A program made the translations under genes and the position numbers. Below are positions 56,058 through 64,000 of a stretch of DNA of 64,000 nucleotides, piece after piece; within the stretch, counting starts at the first letter, position 1, and each line of letters starts with the position of its first letter. The stretch lies in NCBI RefSeq assembly GCF_018278905.1, contig NZ_CP046600.1:1736001-1800000 (forward strand). Direction: 5' to 3'. Source of the DNA: Mycobacterium spongiae. Its GTDB lineage: Bacteria; Actinomycetota; Actinomycetes; Mycobacteriales; Mycobacteriaceae. The notes under the pieces are model-generated. The model searched no databases and was not told where the DNA came from. It saw only the letters and a list, made by a program, of their open reading frames with translations.

Positions 56058-57134
56058 GTGCGCCTGCACGTGCGGGGCCTGGGGCTGCCCGATGAAACCG
56101 CCACCGAATTGTGGATCGTCGACGGTCGCATCAGTGCCGAGCCGGTTGCCGGGGCCGACACCGTCTTTGACGGCGGCTGGGTCTTGCCCGGGCTCGTCGA
56201 CGCCCATTGTCACGTAGGGCTCGGCCAGCAGGGCGCCATCGAACTCGACGAGGCGATCGCGCAAGCCGAGACCGAACGCGACGTCGGCGCACTGCTGTTG
56301 CGTGACTGCGGCTCACCCACCGACACCCGCAGCCTCGACGATCGCGAAGATCTGCCCCGCATCATCCGAGCCGGAAGGCATCTCGCCCGCCCCAAACGCT
56401 ATATAGCCGGCTTCGCCATCGAGCTCGAAGACGAGTCGCAGCTGCCCTCGGTGGTTGCCGAGCAGGCCCGCCGTGGTGATGGTTGGGTCAAGCTCGTTGG
56501 TGACTGGATCGACCGCCAAATCGGCGATCTGGCCCCACTGTGGTCCGACGACGTGTTGAAGGCTGCGATCGGCGCCGCTCATGCCCACGGCGCGCGAGTC
56601 ACCGCGCACGTCTTCAGCGAAGATGCGCTACCCGGCCTGATCAACGCCGGAATCGACTGCATCGAACACGGCACCGGGTTGACCGACGCCAGCATTGCCC
56701 TCATGGTCGAACACGGCACCGCTCTGGTTCCCACCCTGATCAACCTGGAAAATTTCCCGGGCATCGCCGACTCCGCCGTGCGGTATCCGATCTACGCCGC
56801 CCATATGCGTGAGCTCTATGACCGCGCCTATCATCGGGTCGCTGCGGCGCGAGAGGCCGGCGTGCCGGTGTACGCCGGTAGCGACGCCGGGAGCACCGTG
56901 GTGCACGGGCGGATTGCCGACGAGGTCGCCGCCCTCACCCGCATCGGGATGAGCGCCACCGAGGCGTTAGGTGCGGCGTGCTGGAATGCTCGTCGCTGGC
57001 TGGGCAGGAGAGGGCTCGACCATGGGGCATCGGCCGATCTGGTTTGCTACACCGAGGATCCGCGGCTGGGCCCGCATGTGCTCAACTATCCCGACGTGGT
57101 GATACTGCGCGGCAAGGTGTTTCGGCCCTGGTAG
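56058..57134 (+). CDS. Amidohydrolase family protein, Rv2915c family
   Basis: 358 residues. Metal-dependent hydrolase fold: HxH motif in GLVDAHCHVG (residues about 50-59), a lysine that could be carboxylated in DGWVKLVGDW, further metal His in AHGARVTAHVF and CIEHGTGL, and the Asp in YAGSDAGS. Similar proteins hydrolyse dipeptides, imidazolone or other cyclic amides; the substrate here is unknown. Starts 7 bp after ffh, so likely co-transcribed with it. Confidence 0.87.
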   Translation: MRLHVRGLGLPDETATELWIVDGRISAEPVAGADTVFDGGWVLPGLVDAHCHVGLGQQGAIELDEAIAQAETERDVGALLLRDCGSPTDTRSLDDREDLPRIIRAGRHLARPKRYIAGFAIELEDESQLPSVVAEQARRGDGWVKLVGDWIDRQIGDLAPLWSDDVLKAAIGAAHAHGARVTAHVFSEDALPGLINAGIDCIEHGTGLTDASIALMVEHGTALVPTLINLENFPGIADSAVRYPIYAAHMRELYDRAYHRVAAAREAGVPVYAGSDAGSTVVHGRIADEVAALTRIGMSATEALGAACWNARRWLGRRGLDHGASADLVCYTEDPRLGPHVLNYPDVVILRGKVFRPW

Positions 57135-57201
57135 TGGCCCTTGTTGGCTGGGCGTTGGTCGCCGGCAGACGCGGTGACTCCATACCGGCTACGATCGGCA
57201 G

Positions 57202-59019
57202 ATGGCGCTGGCCAGCGGTGCGATCTTTGCCGGCTACACCGTTGTGCGGATGCTCGGCTCGGGGGATATGGGCGAGGTTTATCTTGTCCGGCACAAGCAA
57301 TCGGCGGGCCAACTCGCGCTCAAGATCCTTCCCGCCGAGATGTCGGCAGAACGCGAGTTCCGGCGACGATTCGCCGCGGAGACCGAGATCGTCGCAAAGC
57401 TCCATCACCCGCACATCGTGGCAGTTCATCAGCGTGGCGAATCCGCGGGACGGTTGTGGATCGCGATGGATTACATCGACGGGAGCAATGTCGGACAGGT
57501 CATGCGGGAGCGGCATCCGGCCGGGATGCCGCCGGGTCCGGTGCTCAGTATCGTCCGTGCCGTCGCTTGGGCGTTGGACCATGCCCACCAACGGGGATTG
57601 CTGCATCGCGCGGTGAAACCCGCGAGCATCCTGATGGCCAATCCGGTTGCTGAGCAGCAACGGATCCTCTTGACGGACTTCGGAATAGCGCTCGGGCGTG
57701 CCGATTCGGCCTGGCTCGCGACGACCAATCGGGAAACGCTCAGGTATGCCGCGCCCGAACAGCTGACGGGCTCCTCCTTCGATGGACGTGCGGACCAATA
57801 TGCGTTGGGGGCGATGGCATTTCACTTGCTCACTGGGGTTGCGCCATTCGGGGACTCCAACTCCGCTGCCGTTGTCGGTCAGCGCGGCACCCCAGCGCCG
57901 CCTCAGCTTCGTGACCGGCGTCCCGATCTAGCTCGTCTTGATCCCGTGATGTCGAGGGCACTGGCGTGGAACCCCGCCGACCGATTCACCCGGTGCAACG
58001 ACTTCGCGGTCGCGCTTGCCGAACAGGCTTTCGTCTTGATCGGTGATCACGGCTTCGGGGCGATCCCTACCTTCGAGTATCCGGCTGACCCGTGGCCGGA
58101 GACCGAGGGCATCGCCATCGCTCGAAATAGCACGGACCCGCCGGTGACTGTCCCGGGAAAGCGGCAACGGCCCGGCACGCTGGTGCAAAGGGCGGCAGCC
58201 GCGTTGGCGCGGCGACTCGATGCGTTTTCCACCCGGACCGATGGGCGGACCAAGACCGATGGGACCATGAAGCCGGCGCGGATTGAAGCGGCGGAATCCC
58301 CACCTGCGCCGCCGCGGCGCAGGTATCGCCGGGTGTTGGTCGGTGCCGCGGCGCTGCTCTTGCTTGGCAGCCTGGTTTCGGCCAGCATCATGGTCGCGCT
58401 CACCGACGAACCCCCGGCCCCGACAGCAGGCCCCCCCACAACTGCGTCGGCGCGGCCCACGACCCAGACGTCGGCCACCGCGACGATAGTGCCGCTCCTG
58501 CTCGACGGCACCTACCGAATCGAGGTCGAACGGGCCAATCAGACGTTCAATGATGTTCCCAGTCCGCAGCCACCGAATGTGATTACCTGGTGGGCCTTTC
58601 GGACGTCGTGTAGGACGGGGGAATGCGTCGCTGCGGGCACGTTGCTCGACGATGACGACCACACGCGGGCGAAGTCAGCGGGCCGCAGTCGGCCGCTAGT
58701 TCTGCGGTTTGGCGACGGGCAGTGGAAGTCTCGGCCGGAAACGGTGCAGTTCCCGTGCGTCGGGCCAGATGGCAGGCAAAGTTCGCAAAGCACGACGCAG
58801 GTGTTGTCCCTGGGGCCACAGCCAGAGGGCCACCTTGTCGGTGAGGTGGTTGTGACGGTTCATAGCAACGAGTGCGGCCAGCAGGATGCGGTGATCCGGG
58901 TTCCCGTGGTGGCTAGCCGTAGCGGCGATCTGCCGCCGGCGTTGACCGGACCGAATCCGCGGACTGTCACCGATACCTCAACGGCGCCGACAACGACGAC
59001 ATCGGGGCCCGGGAGGTGA
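57202..59019 (+). CDS. pknI: PknI-like transmembrane Ser/Thr protein kinase, catalytic Asp missing
   Basis: 605 residues (M. tuberculosis PknI about 585). Kinase domain about 10-260: Gly loop LGSGDMGEVYLV, ATP-binding Lys41 (ALKIL) and DFG at 159-161 are intact. The catalytic loop reads HRAVKPAS at 135-142, so the HRD aspartate is Ala137 and the metal-binding Asn is Ser142. M. tuberculosis has HRDVNPAN as I recall. A transmembrane helix lies at about 374-396 (VLVGAAALLLLGSLVSASIM), and an extracytoplasmic domain of about 200 residues with paired Cys (RTSCRTGEC) is well conserved. Likely a pseudokinase or a very weak kinase. PknI is reported to limit growth in the host. Confidence 0.9.
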   Translation: MALASGAIFAGYTVVRMLGSGDMGEVYLVRHKQSAGQLALKILPAEMSAEREFRRRFAAETEIVAKLHHPHIVAVHQRGESAGRLWIAMDYIDGSNVGQVMRERHPAGMPPGPVLSIVRAVAWALDHAHQRGLLHRAVKPASILMANPVAEQQRILLTDFGIALGRADSAWLATTNRETLRYAAPEQLTGSSFDGRADQYALGAMAFHLLTGVAPFGDSNSAAVVGQRGTPAPPQLRDRRPDLARLDPVMSRALAWNPADRFTRCNDFAVALAEQAFVLIGDHGFGAIPTFEYPADPWPETEGIAIARNSTDPPVTVPGKRQRPGTLVQRAAAALARRLDAFSTRTDGRTKTDGTMKPARIEAAESPPAPPRRRYRRVLVGAAALLLLGSLVSASIMVALTDEPPAPTAGPPTTASARPTTQTSATATIVPLLLDGTYRIEVERANQTFNDVPSPQPPNVITWWAFRTSCRTGECVAAGTLLDDDDHTRAKSAGRSRPLVLRFGDGQWKSRPETVQFPCVGPDGRQSSQSTTQVLSLGPQPEGHLVGEVVVTVHSNECGQQDAVIRVPVVASRSGDLPPALTGPNPRTVTDTSTAPTTTTSGPGR

Positions 59020-59037
59020 CCCGAAACAAGAAAGATT

Positions 59038-59049
59038 GCGAGTACTTGC
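59038..59049. promoter_or_regulatory. Candidate palindromic operator upstream of the D-aminoacylase-like gene
   Basis: The imperfect palindrome GCGAGTACTTGC lies 43 bp before the start codon, next to an AT-rich patch (CTATCTATGTTAG) that could be a -10 region. A TetR regulator is encoded at the end of the same unit, so this is a plausible autoregulatory site. It is short and unproven. Confidence 0.25.
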
Positions 59050-59092
59050 TATCTATGTTAGCCTCGGGGCAAGCGACGACCCTGGAGGAAAA

Positions 59093-60895
59093 GTGACATA
59101 CGACGTGATCATTCGTGACGGATTATGGTTCGACGGCACGGGCGGCGCGCCGCAACTTCGCACCCTGGGCATTCGCGACGGCGTGGTGGCGACGGTGGTT
59201 TCGCCTGGTGCAGAGCCGCTCGACGAGACGGGCTGCCCGGACGTGATCGATGCGGCCGGGAAGTGGATTGTCCCGGGATTCATCGACGCGCACACGCACT
59301 ACGACGCCGAGGTGTTGCTGGAGCCCGGATTGCGCGAGTCGGTACGCCACGGAGTCACGACGGTGCTGTTGGGCAACTGCTCGCTGTCGACGGTATTCGC
59401 CAACTCCGAGGATGCGGCCGACCTGTTCAGCCGCGTCGAGGCCGTGCCGCGCGAGTATGTGTTGGGCGCGCTGCAGGCCAATCAAACATGGTCGACGGCC
59501 GCGGAGTACGTCGAGACCATCGACGCGCTTCCGCTGGGTCCCAATGTGGCATCCCTGCTTGGTCATTCGGACTTGCGGACAGCGGTACTGGGACTTGAAC
59601 GCGCCACCGACGACACCGTGCGGCCCAGCGAAGCCGACCTGGCGAAAATGGCCGAATTACTACAGGAGGCGCTCGACGCCGGGATGCTCGGCATGTCGGG
59701 GATGGACGCGGCGATCGACAAGCTCGACGGCGACCGGTTCCGTTCGCGTGCCTTGCCCTCCACCTTCGCCACCTGGCGGGAGCGGCGTCGGCTGATCAAC
59801 GTGTTGCGCACGCGGGGCCGGATTCTGCAGAGCGCACCCAACGTCGAGAGCGCGGTGTCCGCGCTGATGTTTTTCCTGACCAGCAGCCGGATATTCAATC
59901 GCCGCAAGGGAGTCCGGATGAGCATGCTGGTCTCGGCCGACGCCAAGTCCATGCCGCTTGCGGTGCACGTCTTCGGTGTCGCGACCCGGGTGCTCAACGC
60001 TCTGTTGCGCTCCAGCGTCCGCTTCCAGCATCTTCCCGTCCCGTTTGAGCTGTACTCCGATGGAATTGACCTACCGGTCTTCGAAGAGTTCGGTGCCGGA
60101 ACGGCCGCCCTGCACCTGCGCGAGCAGCTCGAGCGCAACAAGCTGTTCGCCGACAAGGACTACCGGCGGTGGTTCCGGCGTGAATTTGACCGCCGCAAAC
60201 TCGGACCATCGTTGTGGCACCGCGACTTCCACGACGCGGTGATCGTCGAATGCCCGGATCAATCATTGATCGGCAAGAGCTTCGGGGCGATCGCCGACGA
60301 GCGCGGGACACACCCACTCGATGCCTTCCTGGATGTCCTCGTGGAAAACGGTGAGCGCAACGTCCGCTGGACGACCACCGTTGCCAATCACCGGCCCAAG
60401 CAGCTCAACAAGCTTGCCGCCGAGCCGAGCGTTCACATGGGTTTCTCCGATGCCGGTGCGCACCTGCGCAACATGGCCTTTTACAACTTTCCGCTGCGGC
60501 TGCTCAAGCGCGTACGCGATGCCCAACTGGCGGGGGCGCCGTTCCTTTCGACGGAGCGCGCGGTGCATCGACTCACCGGCGAACTGGCCGACTGGTTCGG
60601 GATCGACGGCGGGACCCTGCGCTTGGGAGACCGGGCGGACTTCGTGGTGATCGATCCGAGCCACCTGGACGCGTCCGTGGACAGCTACCACGAGGAAGCC
60701 GTTCCCTTCTTCGGCGGCCTACGCCGCATGGTCAACCGCAACGATGCGACCGTGGTCGCGACGGGCGTGGGCGGTGAAGTCGTCTTTCGCGGCGGTCAGT
60801 TCCGCGAGGGCTACGGACGGACGGTGAAATCGGGCCGCTACTTGCGGGCCGGCGCGGGTCAGCGGCAGTCGACGACCTCCGGTGTCGGCGCCTGA
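59093..60895 (+). CDS. D-aminoacylase / N-acyl-D-amino-acid deacylase family amidohydrolase, Rv2913c family
   Basis: 600 residues. Metal-dependent amidohydrolase: N-terminal DVIIRDGLWFDGTGG, HxH motif in PGFIDAHTHYDAEV, a Cys ligand region in LLGNCSLS, and C-terminal SDAGAH with the metal Asp, followed by LTGELADWFGI and GDRADFVVID. By family it would hydrolyse N-acyl D-amino acids or related amides; the natural substrate is unknown. The GTG at 59093 is chosen over the upstream ATG-like start at 59036 because GGAGGAAAA lies just before it and the product then starts MTYDVIIRDG like its homologues. It ends 1 bp before the tetR start. Confidence 0.9.
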   Translation: MTYDVIIRDGLWFDGTGGAPQLRTLGIRDGVVATVVSPGAEPLDETGCPDVIDAAGKWIVPGFIDAHTHYDAEVLLEPGLRESVRHGVTTVLLGNCSLSTVFANSEDAADLFSRVEAVPREYVLGALQANQTWSTAAEYVETIDALPLGPNVASLLGHSDLRTAVLGLERATDDTVRPSEADLAKMAELLQEALDAGMLGMSGMDAAIDKLDGDRFRSRALPSTFATWRERRRLINVLRTRGRILQSAPNVESAVSALMFFLTSSRIFNRRKGVRMSMLVSADAKSMPLAVHVFGVATRVLNALLRSSVRFQHLPVPFELYSDGIDLPVFEEFGAGTAALHLREQLERNKLFADKDYRRWFRREFDRRKLGPSLWHRDFHDAVIVECPDQSLIGKSFGAIADERGTHPLDAFLDVLVENGERNVRWTTTVANHRPKQLNKLAAEPSVHMGFSDAGAHLRNMAFYNFPLRLLKRVRDAQLAGAPFLSTERAVHRLTGELADWFGIDGGTLRLGDRADFVVIDPSHLDASVDSYHEEAVPFFGGLRRMVNRNDATVVATGVGGEVVFRGGQFREGYGRTVKSGRYLRAGAGQRQSTTSGVGA

Positions 60896-60896
60896 C

Positions 60897-61499
60897 ATGG
60901 CCAGAACTCAGCAGCAACGTCGCGAGGAGACCGTAGGACGGCTTCTGCAGGCCAGCATCGACACGATTGTCGAGGTCGGATACGCCCGGGCATCGGCGGC
61001 CATGATCGCCAAACGCGCAGGGGTGTCCGTAGGCGCCCTGTTCCGCCACTTCGACACGATGGGCGATTTCATGGCGGCCACGGCCTACGAGGTGTTGCGT
61101 CGTCAGCTGGAAACATTCGCCAAGCGAGTCGCTGAAGTACCGCCCGATCGACCGGCTCTGGAAGCGGCGCTGACAATTCTGCGCGACATCACCAGCGGCT
61201 CCACCAACGCGGTGTTCTACGAACTGATGATCGCCGCACGCACCGACGAGAAACTCAAAGAGACCCTGCAGAACGTGCTCAGCCAGTACTCGGCGAAGAT
61301 TTATGACGCGGCCCGCTCGTTGCCGGGTGCCGAGAGTTATCCGGAGGAGACGTACCCGGTCCTGGTGGCGTTGTTGACAAACGTCTTTGACGGGGCGGCC
61401 ATTGTTCGCGGGGTGTTACCGTTGCCCGAAATCGAGGAGCAGCGGATCCCGATGTTGACGTCGCTGCTGAGTTTGGCCCTGCCGAATTCGGATCGATAA
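60897..61499 (+). CDS. TetR family transcriptional regulator, Rv2912c family
   Basis: 200 residues. An N-terminal helix-turn-helix occupies about residues 15-60 (ASAAMIAKRAGVSVGALFRHF); the rest is the helical ligand-binding and dimer domain. The ATG at 60897 follows the stop of the D-aminoacylase-like gene by one base and gives the N-terminus MARTQQQRREE, so the two genes are translationally coupled. It probably controls its own unit; ligand unknown. Convergent with dacB2. Confidence 0.93.
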   Translation: MARTQQQRREETVGRLLQASIDTIVEVGYARASAAMIAKRAGVSVGALFRHFDTMGDFMAATAYEVLRRQLETFAKRVAEVPPDRPALEAALTILRDITSGSTNAVFYELMIAARTDEKLKETLQNVLSQYSAKIYDAARSLPGAESYPEETYPVLVALLTNVFDGAAIVRGVLPLPEIEEQRIPMLTSLLSLALPNSDR

Positions 61500-61517
61500 C
61501 AAGCGATTTAGTTGAAG

Positions 61518-62402
61518 TTACAGGGAGCCGACGCTGGCTTGCGGGTTGAGAGCGAAACCCCAGTCGAACAGGCTCGCGGCTTGATCCCAGTAGGTGGGGC
61601 CGCCTTCCTTGACCAGGCCGTACATCATCGCGATCACCAGCCTGCGGCTGCCACGGGCCGCGGCGCCGACGAACGTCTTGCGGGCGGCGTTGGTGTAACC
61701 CGTCTTGCCGCCGATCGCGCCTGGATAACGCTGCAGCAGTTCGTCCTGGTTGACGATCGGTTGATCACCGTTGTCGGTAGGAAATATCGCCGAGGGTTGT
61801 GCCGTGATTTGGGCGAACACCGGGTTGGCCATGGCGGCCCGGAAGATCACCGCCAGGTCGTGGGCGGTCGTCCATCCAGAACCGCCGGGCCCGTCCAGGC
61901 CCGACGGCGTCACCGCGCGGGTGTTCCACGCCCCGAGGGCAGCCGCCTTAGCGTTCATCTTGTCCACGGCAACGCCGTGGCCACCCAACCCGTGCGCCAG
62001 GGTGTTGGCGGCATCGTTGCCGGATACCAGCAGCAGGCCATCGAGCAATTGGCGCACCGTATAGGCGCGGCCCGGCTTGACGCCCACGCAGTTGCACTCG
62101 ACCTCGGTATCGGCGTCGTCCGCGACCACCGTGGAGTTCAGATTCAGCTCGTCGAGAACCACCAGCGCCAGCAATACCTTGATGGTGCTGGCGGGCGGGT
62201 GAGCCAGATCCTGCTGGCGGCCGGCCAGCACCCGACCGCTGTCGAGATCGGCCACAATCCAGGTCTGGGCCGGACCGTCCGGGATCGGCGCCGAACCTAG
62301 CGGCTGGACGTCAGCGTCCGCCGACGCGGTTGCGGCGCCAAGCATGGCGCCGCAGGCCCAGAAAGTGAGCAGCGCGGCGGCCGCGGCCATGAGCTTTCGC
62401 AT
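61518..62402 (-). CDS. dacB2: D,D-carboxypeptidase / penicillin-binding protein DacB2
   Basis: 294 residues. Low-molecular-weight PBP that trims the terminal D-Ala of peptidoglycan stem peptides. A signal peptide spans about residues 1-29 (hydrophobic run, then ATASADA). The active-site motifs are intact: SxxK as STIK at 72-75, SxN as SGN at 127-129, and KTG at 233-235. The start MRKLM matches M. tuberculosis Rv2911; a longer frame upstream lacks support. Divergent from the NTF2-like gene (56 bp). Confidence 0.95.
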   Translation of the reverse strand: MRKLMAAAAALLTFWACGAMLGAATASADADVQPLGSAPIPDGPAQTWIVADLDSGRVLAGRQQDLAHPPASTIKVLLALVVLDELNLNSTVVADDADTEVECNCVGVKPGRAYTVRQLLDGLLLVSGNDAANTLAHGLGGHGVAVDKMNAKAAALGAWNTRAVTPSGLDGPGGSGWTTAHDLAVIFRAAMANPVFAQITAQPSAIFPTDNGDQPIVNQDELLQRYPGAIGGKTGYTNAARKTFVGAAARGSRRLVIAMMYGLVKEGGPTYWDQAASLFDWGFALNPQASVGSL

Positions 62403-62458
62403 GGCCGCACAGCCTAGCTTCCAGGCCGCGGCCGTGCCCAAGGTGAAAGAATCGGTGC

Positions 62459-62884
62459 ATGCTGAGCTTGGCCGAAATTTCCGACCGATTGGAGATCCAG
62501 CAACTGCTGGTGGACTACTCCACGGCGATCGACTCGCGCCGATTCGACGACCTTGACAGGGTATTCACGCCGGACGCCTACATCGACTATCGGGCGCTCG
62601 GAGGCATCGATGGCCGGTATCCCGACGTGAAGCAGTGGCTGTCGCAGGTTTTGCCGAACTTTCCGATGTATGCCCACATGCTGGGCAATTTCTCGATCCG
62701 TATCGACGGGGACACGGCATCATCGCGGGTGATCTGCTTCAACCCAATGGTGCTGGCTTCCGAGAGCGAAAAGGAGCAGGTGCTGTTCTGTGCGCTGTGG
62801 TACGACGATGAGTTCGTCCGGACGCCACAGGGGTGGCGAATGGCGCGGCGGGTCGAAAGCAAGTGCTTCCAAAAAGTGATCTGA
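62459..62884 (+). CDS. NTF2/SnoaL-like protein, Rv2910c family
   Basis: 141 residues. Cone-shaped NTF2-like fold suggested by EISDRLEIQQLLVDYSTAIDSRRFDDLDRVFTPDA split over the N-terminal helices (LEIQQLLVDYSTAID, FDDLDRVFTPDAYIDY) and a C-terminal strand GWRMARRVESK. Family members include dehydratases, isomerases and ring-hydroxylating dioxygenase small subunits; Tyr and Asp residues typical of the pocket are present, but no activity can be assigned. No signal peptide. Confidence 0.85.
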   Translation: MLSLAEISDRLEIQQLLVDYSTAIDSRRFDDLDRVFTPDAYIDYRALGGIDGRYPDVKQWLSQVLPNFPMYAHMLGNFSIRIDGDTASSRVICFNPMVLASESEKEQVLFCALWYDDEFVRTPQGWRMARRVESKCFQKVI

Positions 62885-63075
62885 CGCTCACTGGTGAGTA
62901 TCTGCTCGAATTTCTGCCGGAGTGCGGCGTTCTGGCACAATGGGCGGCTGTCCGCCGCACGGCTCGTCCTGCTGGGTCCGGCTGGCGGTCACACACGCGA
63001 GGCAAAACCGGATCTGGGTAACCCGCCTGGGTCGCTGAATTGCAGCGTGACACATACAGGAGAATTCGCGTAACC

Positions 63076-63627
63076 ATGGCTGTCAAGATCAAGCTCACGC
63101 GGCTCGGCAAGATCCGCAATCCCCAGTACCGCATCGCCGTCGCCGATGCGCGCACCCGCCGCGACGGGCGTTCCATCGAGGTAATCGGCCGGTACCATCC
63201 CAAGGAGGACCCGAGCCTGATCGAGATCGACTCCGAACGCGCTCAGTACTGGCTGTCGGTAGGTGCCCAGCCCACCGAGCCCGTCCTCAAGCTGCTGAAG
63301 ATCACCGGCGATTGGCAAAAATTCAAGGGCCTGCCGGGCGCCGAGGGCACGCTGAAGGTCGCACCGACCAAGCCCAGCAAGCTCGAGGTGTTCAACGCCG
63401 CACTGGCCGCCGCCGAAGGCGAGCCCACCACAGACGCCACGAAACCGAAGAAGAAGGCCGCGCCCAAGAAGCGCGGCAAGGCCGCCGAGGCTGATGCCGA
63501 GCCCGAGAACCCCGAGACCCCCGAGAATCAAGCCGCCGACAAGGCCAGTGCCGAACCGGAGAAGGCGGCGACGCCCGAAGACAGCGGCGAGCAGCCCGAG
63601 TCAACCGAGCCGTCCACGGAAGGCTGA
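63076..63627 (+). CDS. rpsP: 30S ribosomal protein S16, with long charged C-terminal tail
   Basis: 183 residues (M. tuberculosis about 162). Residues 1-110 are standard bS16: [35 protein letters not shown] and a region around [13 protein letters not shown]. The rest is a low-complexity tail: a Lys/Ala basic patch ([14 protein letters not shown]), then an acidic Pro/Glu/Ala stretch longer than in M. tuberculosis. AGGAGAA at 63058-63064 is the ribosome site. The 191-bp gap upstream should hold its promoter (a CACAAT near 62936 is a weak -10 candidate). Starts the rpsP-khpA-rimM unit. Confidence 0.95.
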   Translation: MAVKIKLTRLGKIRNPQYRIAVADARTRRDGRSIEVIGRYHPKEDPSLIEIDSERAQYWLSVGAQPTEPVLKLLKITGDWQKFKGLPGAEGTLKVAPTKPSKLEVFNAALAAAEGEPTTDATKPKKKAAPKKRGKAAEADAEPENPETPENQAADKASAEPEKAATPEDSGEQPESTEPSTEG

Positions 63628-63635
63628 CGAGCGCT

Positions 63636-63878
63636 ATGAATACGGTCGTGGTCGACGCCGTCGAGCATCTGGTCCGCGGGATAGTCGACAACCCGGACGA
63701 TGTGCGCGTCGACATGGTGACCAGCCGCCGAGGACGTACCGTCGAGGTCCACGTCCACCCCGACGACCTTGGCAAGGTGATTGGCCGTGGGGGTCGTACC
63801 GCGACCGCGCTGCGCACGCTGGTCGCCGGTATCGGCGGCCGAGGTATTCGGGTCGACGTGGTGGACACCGATCAGTAG
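63636..63878 (+). CDS. khpA: KH-domain RNA-binding protein KhpA
   Basis: 80 residues, full length. Single KH domain with the GxxG loop in [15 protein letters not shown]. KhpA partners KhpB in binding small RNAs and mRNA in Gram-positive bacteria, and the rpsP-khpA-rimM order is conserved across Actinobacteria. Starts 8 bp after rpsP. Confidence 0.95.
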   Translation: MNTVVVDAVEHLVRGIVDNPDDVRVDMVTSRRGRTVEVHVHPDDLGKVIGRGGRTATALRTLVAGIGGRGIRVDVVDTDQ

Positions 63879-63883
63879 CTCTC

Positions 63884-64000
63884 ATGGAGCTGCTTGTCGG
63901 GCGCGTGATAAAGGCGCACGGCGTCGCCGGTGAGGTCGTCGTAGAGATTCGCACCGACGATCCGGATACCCGATTTGCGCCCGGCACCACGTTGCGCGTA
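63884..64000 (+). CDS. rimM: 16S rRNA processing protein RimM, N-terminal part (3' end outside window)
   Basis: 39 residues before the window ends. [20 protein letters not shown] is the conserved start of RimM, which helps mature the 30S head around S19. ATG 5 bp after the khpA stop. Identified from its start and its place after rpsP-khpA. Confidence 0.92.
   Translation, partial: MELLVGRVIKAHGVAGEVVVEIRTDDPDTRFAPGTTLRV

Overview
The window is from a slow-growing, PDIM-producing Mycobacterium. Gene order and protein similarity follow the M. tuberculosis segment from mas (Rv2940c) to rimM (Rv2907c) almost gene for gene, with high GC, GTG/ATG starts and many 4-bp stop/start overlaps. The species cannot be fixed from sequence alone; several features argue against M. 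tuberculosis itself. All comparisons with M. tuberculosis are from memory, because no search could be run.

Bases 1-36451 are the phthiocerol dimycocerosate (PDIM) locus. The 3' end of mas (+) converges on papA5. A long minus-strand operon then reads fadD26-ppsA-ppsB-ppsC-ppsD-ppsE-drrA-drrB-drrC-papA5, with tesA just upstream. FadD26 activates and loads the starter fatty acid. PpsA-E build phthiocerol, TesA assists release or turnover, Mas makes mycocerosate, PapA5 esterifies the two, and DrrABC exports the lipid.

The most unusual feature is the domain content of ppsA and ppsB. PpsB carries near-identical copies of the PpsC acyltransferase and of the PpsC enoylreductase-ketoreductase, but not its dehydratase. 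PpsA carries what looks like the PpsB ketoreductase and lacks the DH-like remnant I recall in M. tuberculosis PpsA. The reductive regions appear to have moved one module upstream.

Bases 36637-52216 hold a conserved housekeeping block: sepIVA, a DUF177 gene, rnc, fpg, an OsmC-like/acylphosphatase gene (here fused into one ORF), smc, ftsY, amt-glnB-glnD and a minus-strand SF2 helicase. Short tandem arrays lie directly in front of fpg and smc.

Bases 52217-64000 hold a solitary PPE-SVP gene inserted between the helicase and ffh, a third tandem array in front of ffh (same family as the fpg array), ffh, an amidohydrolase, a pknI orthologue whose HRD aspartate is alanine, a D-aminoacylase-like gene with a TetR regulator, dacB2 (-), an NTF2-like gene, rpsP, khpA and the start of rimM.

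No tRNA, rRNA, insertion sequence, prophage or CRISPR array was seen.
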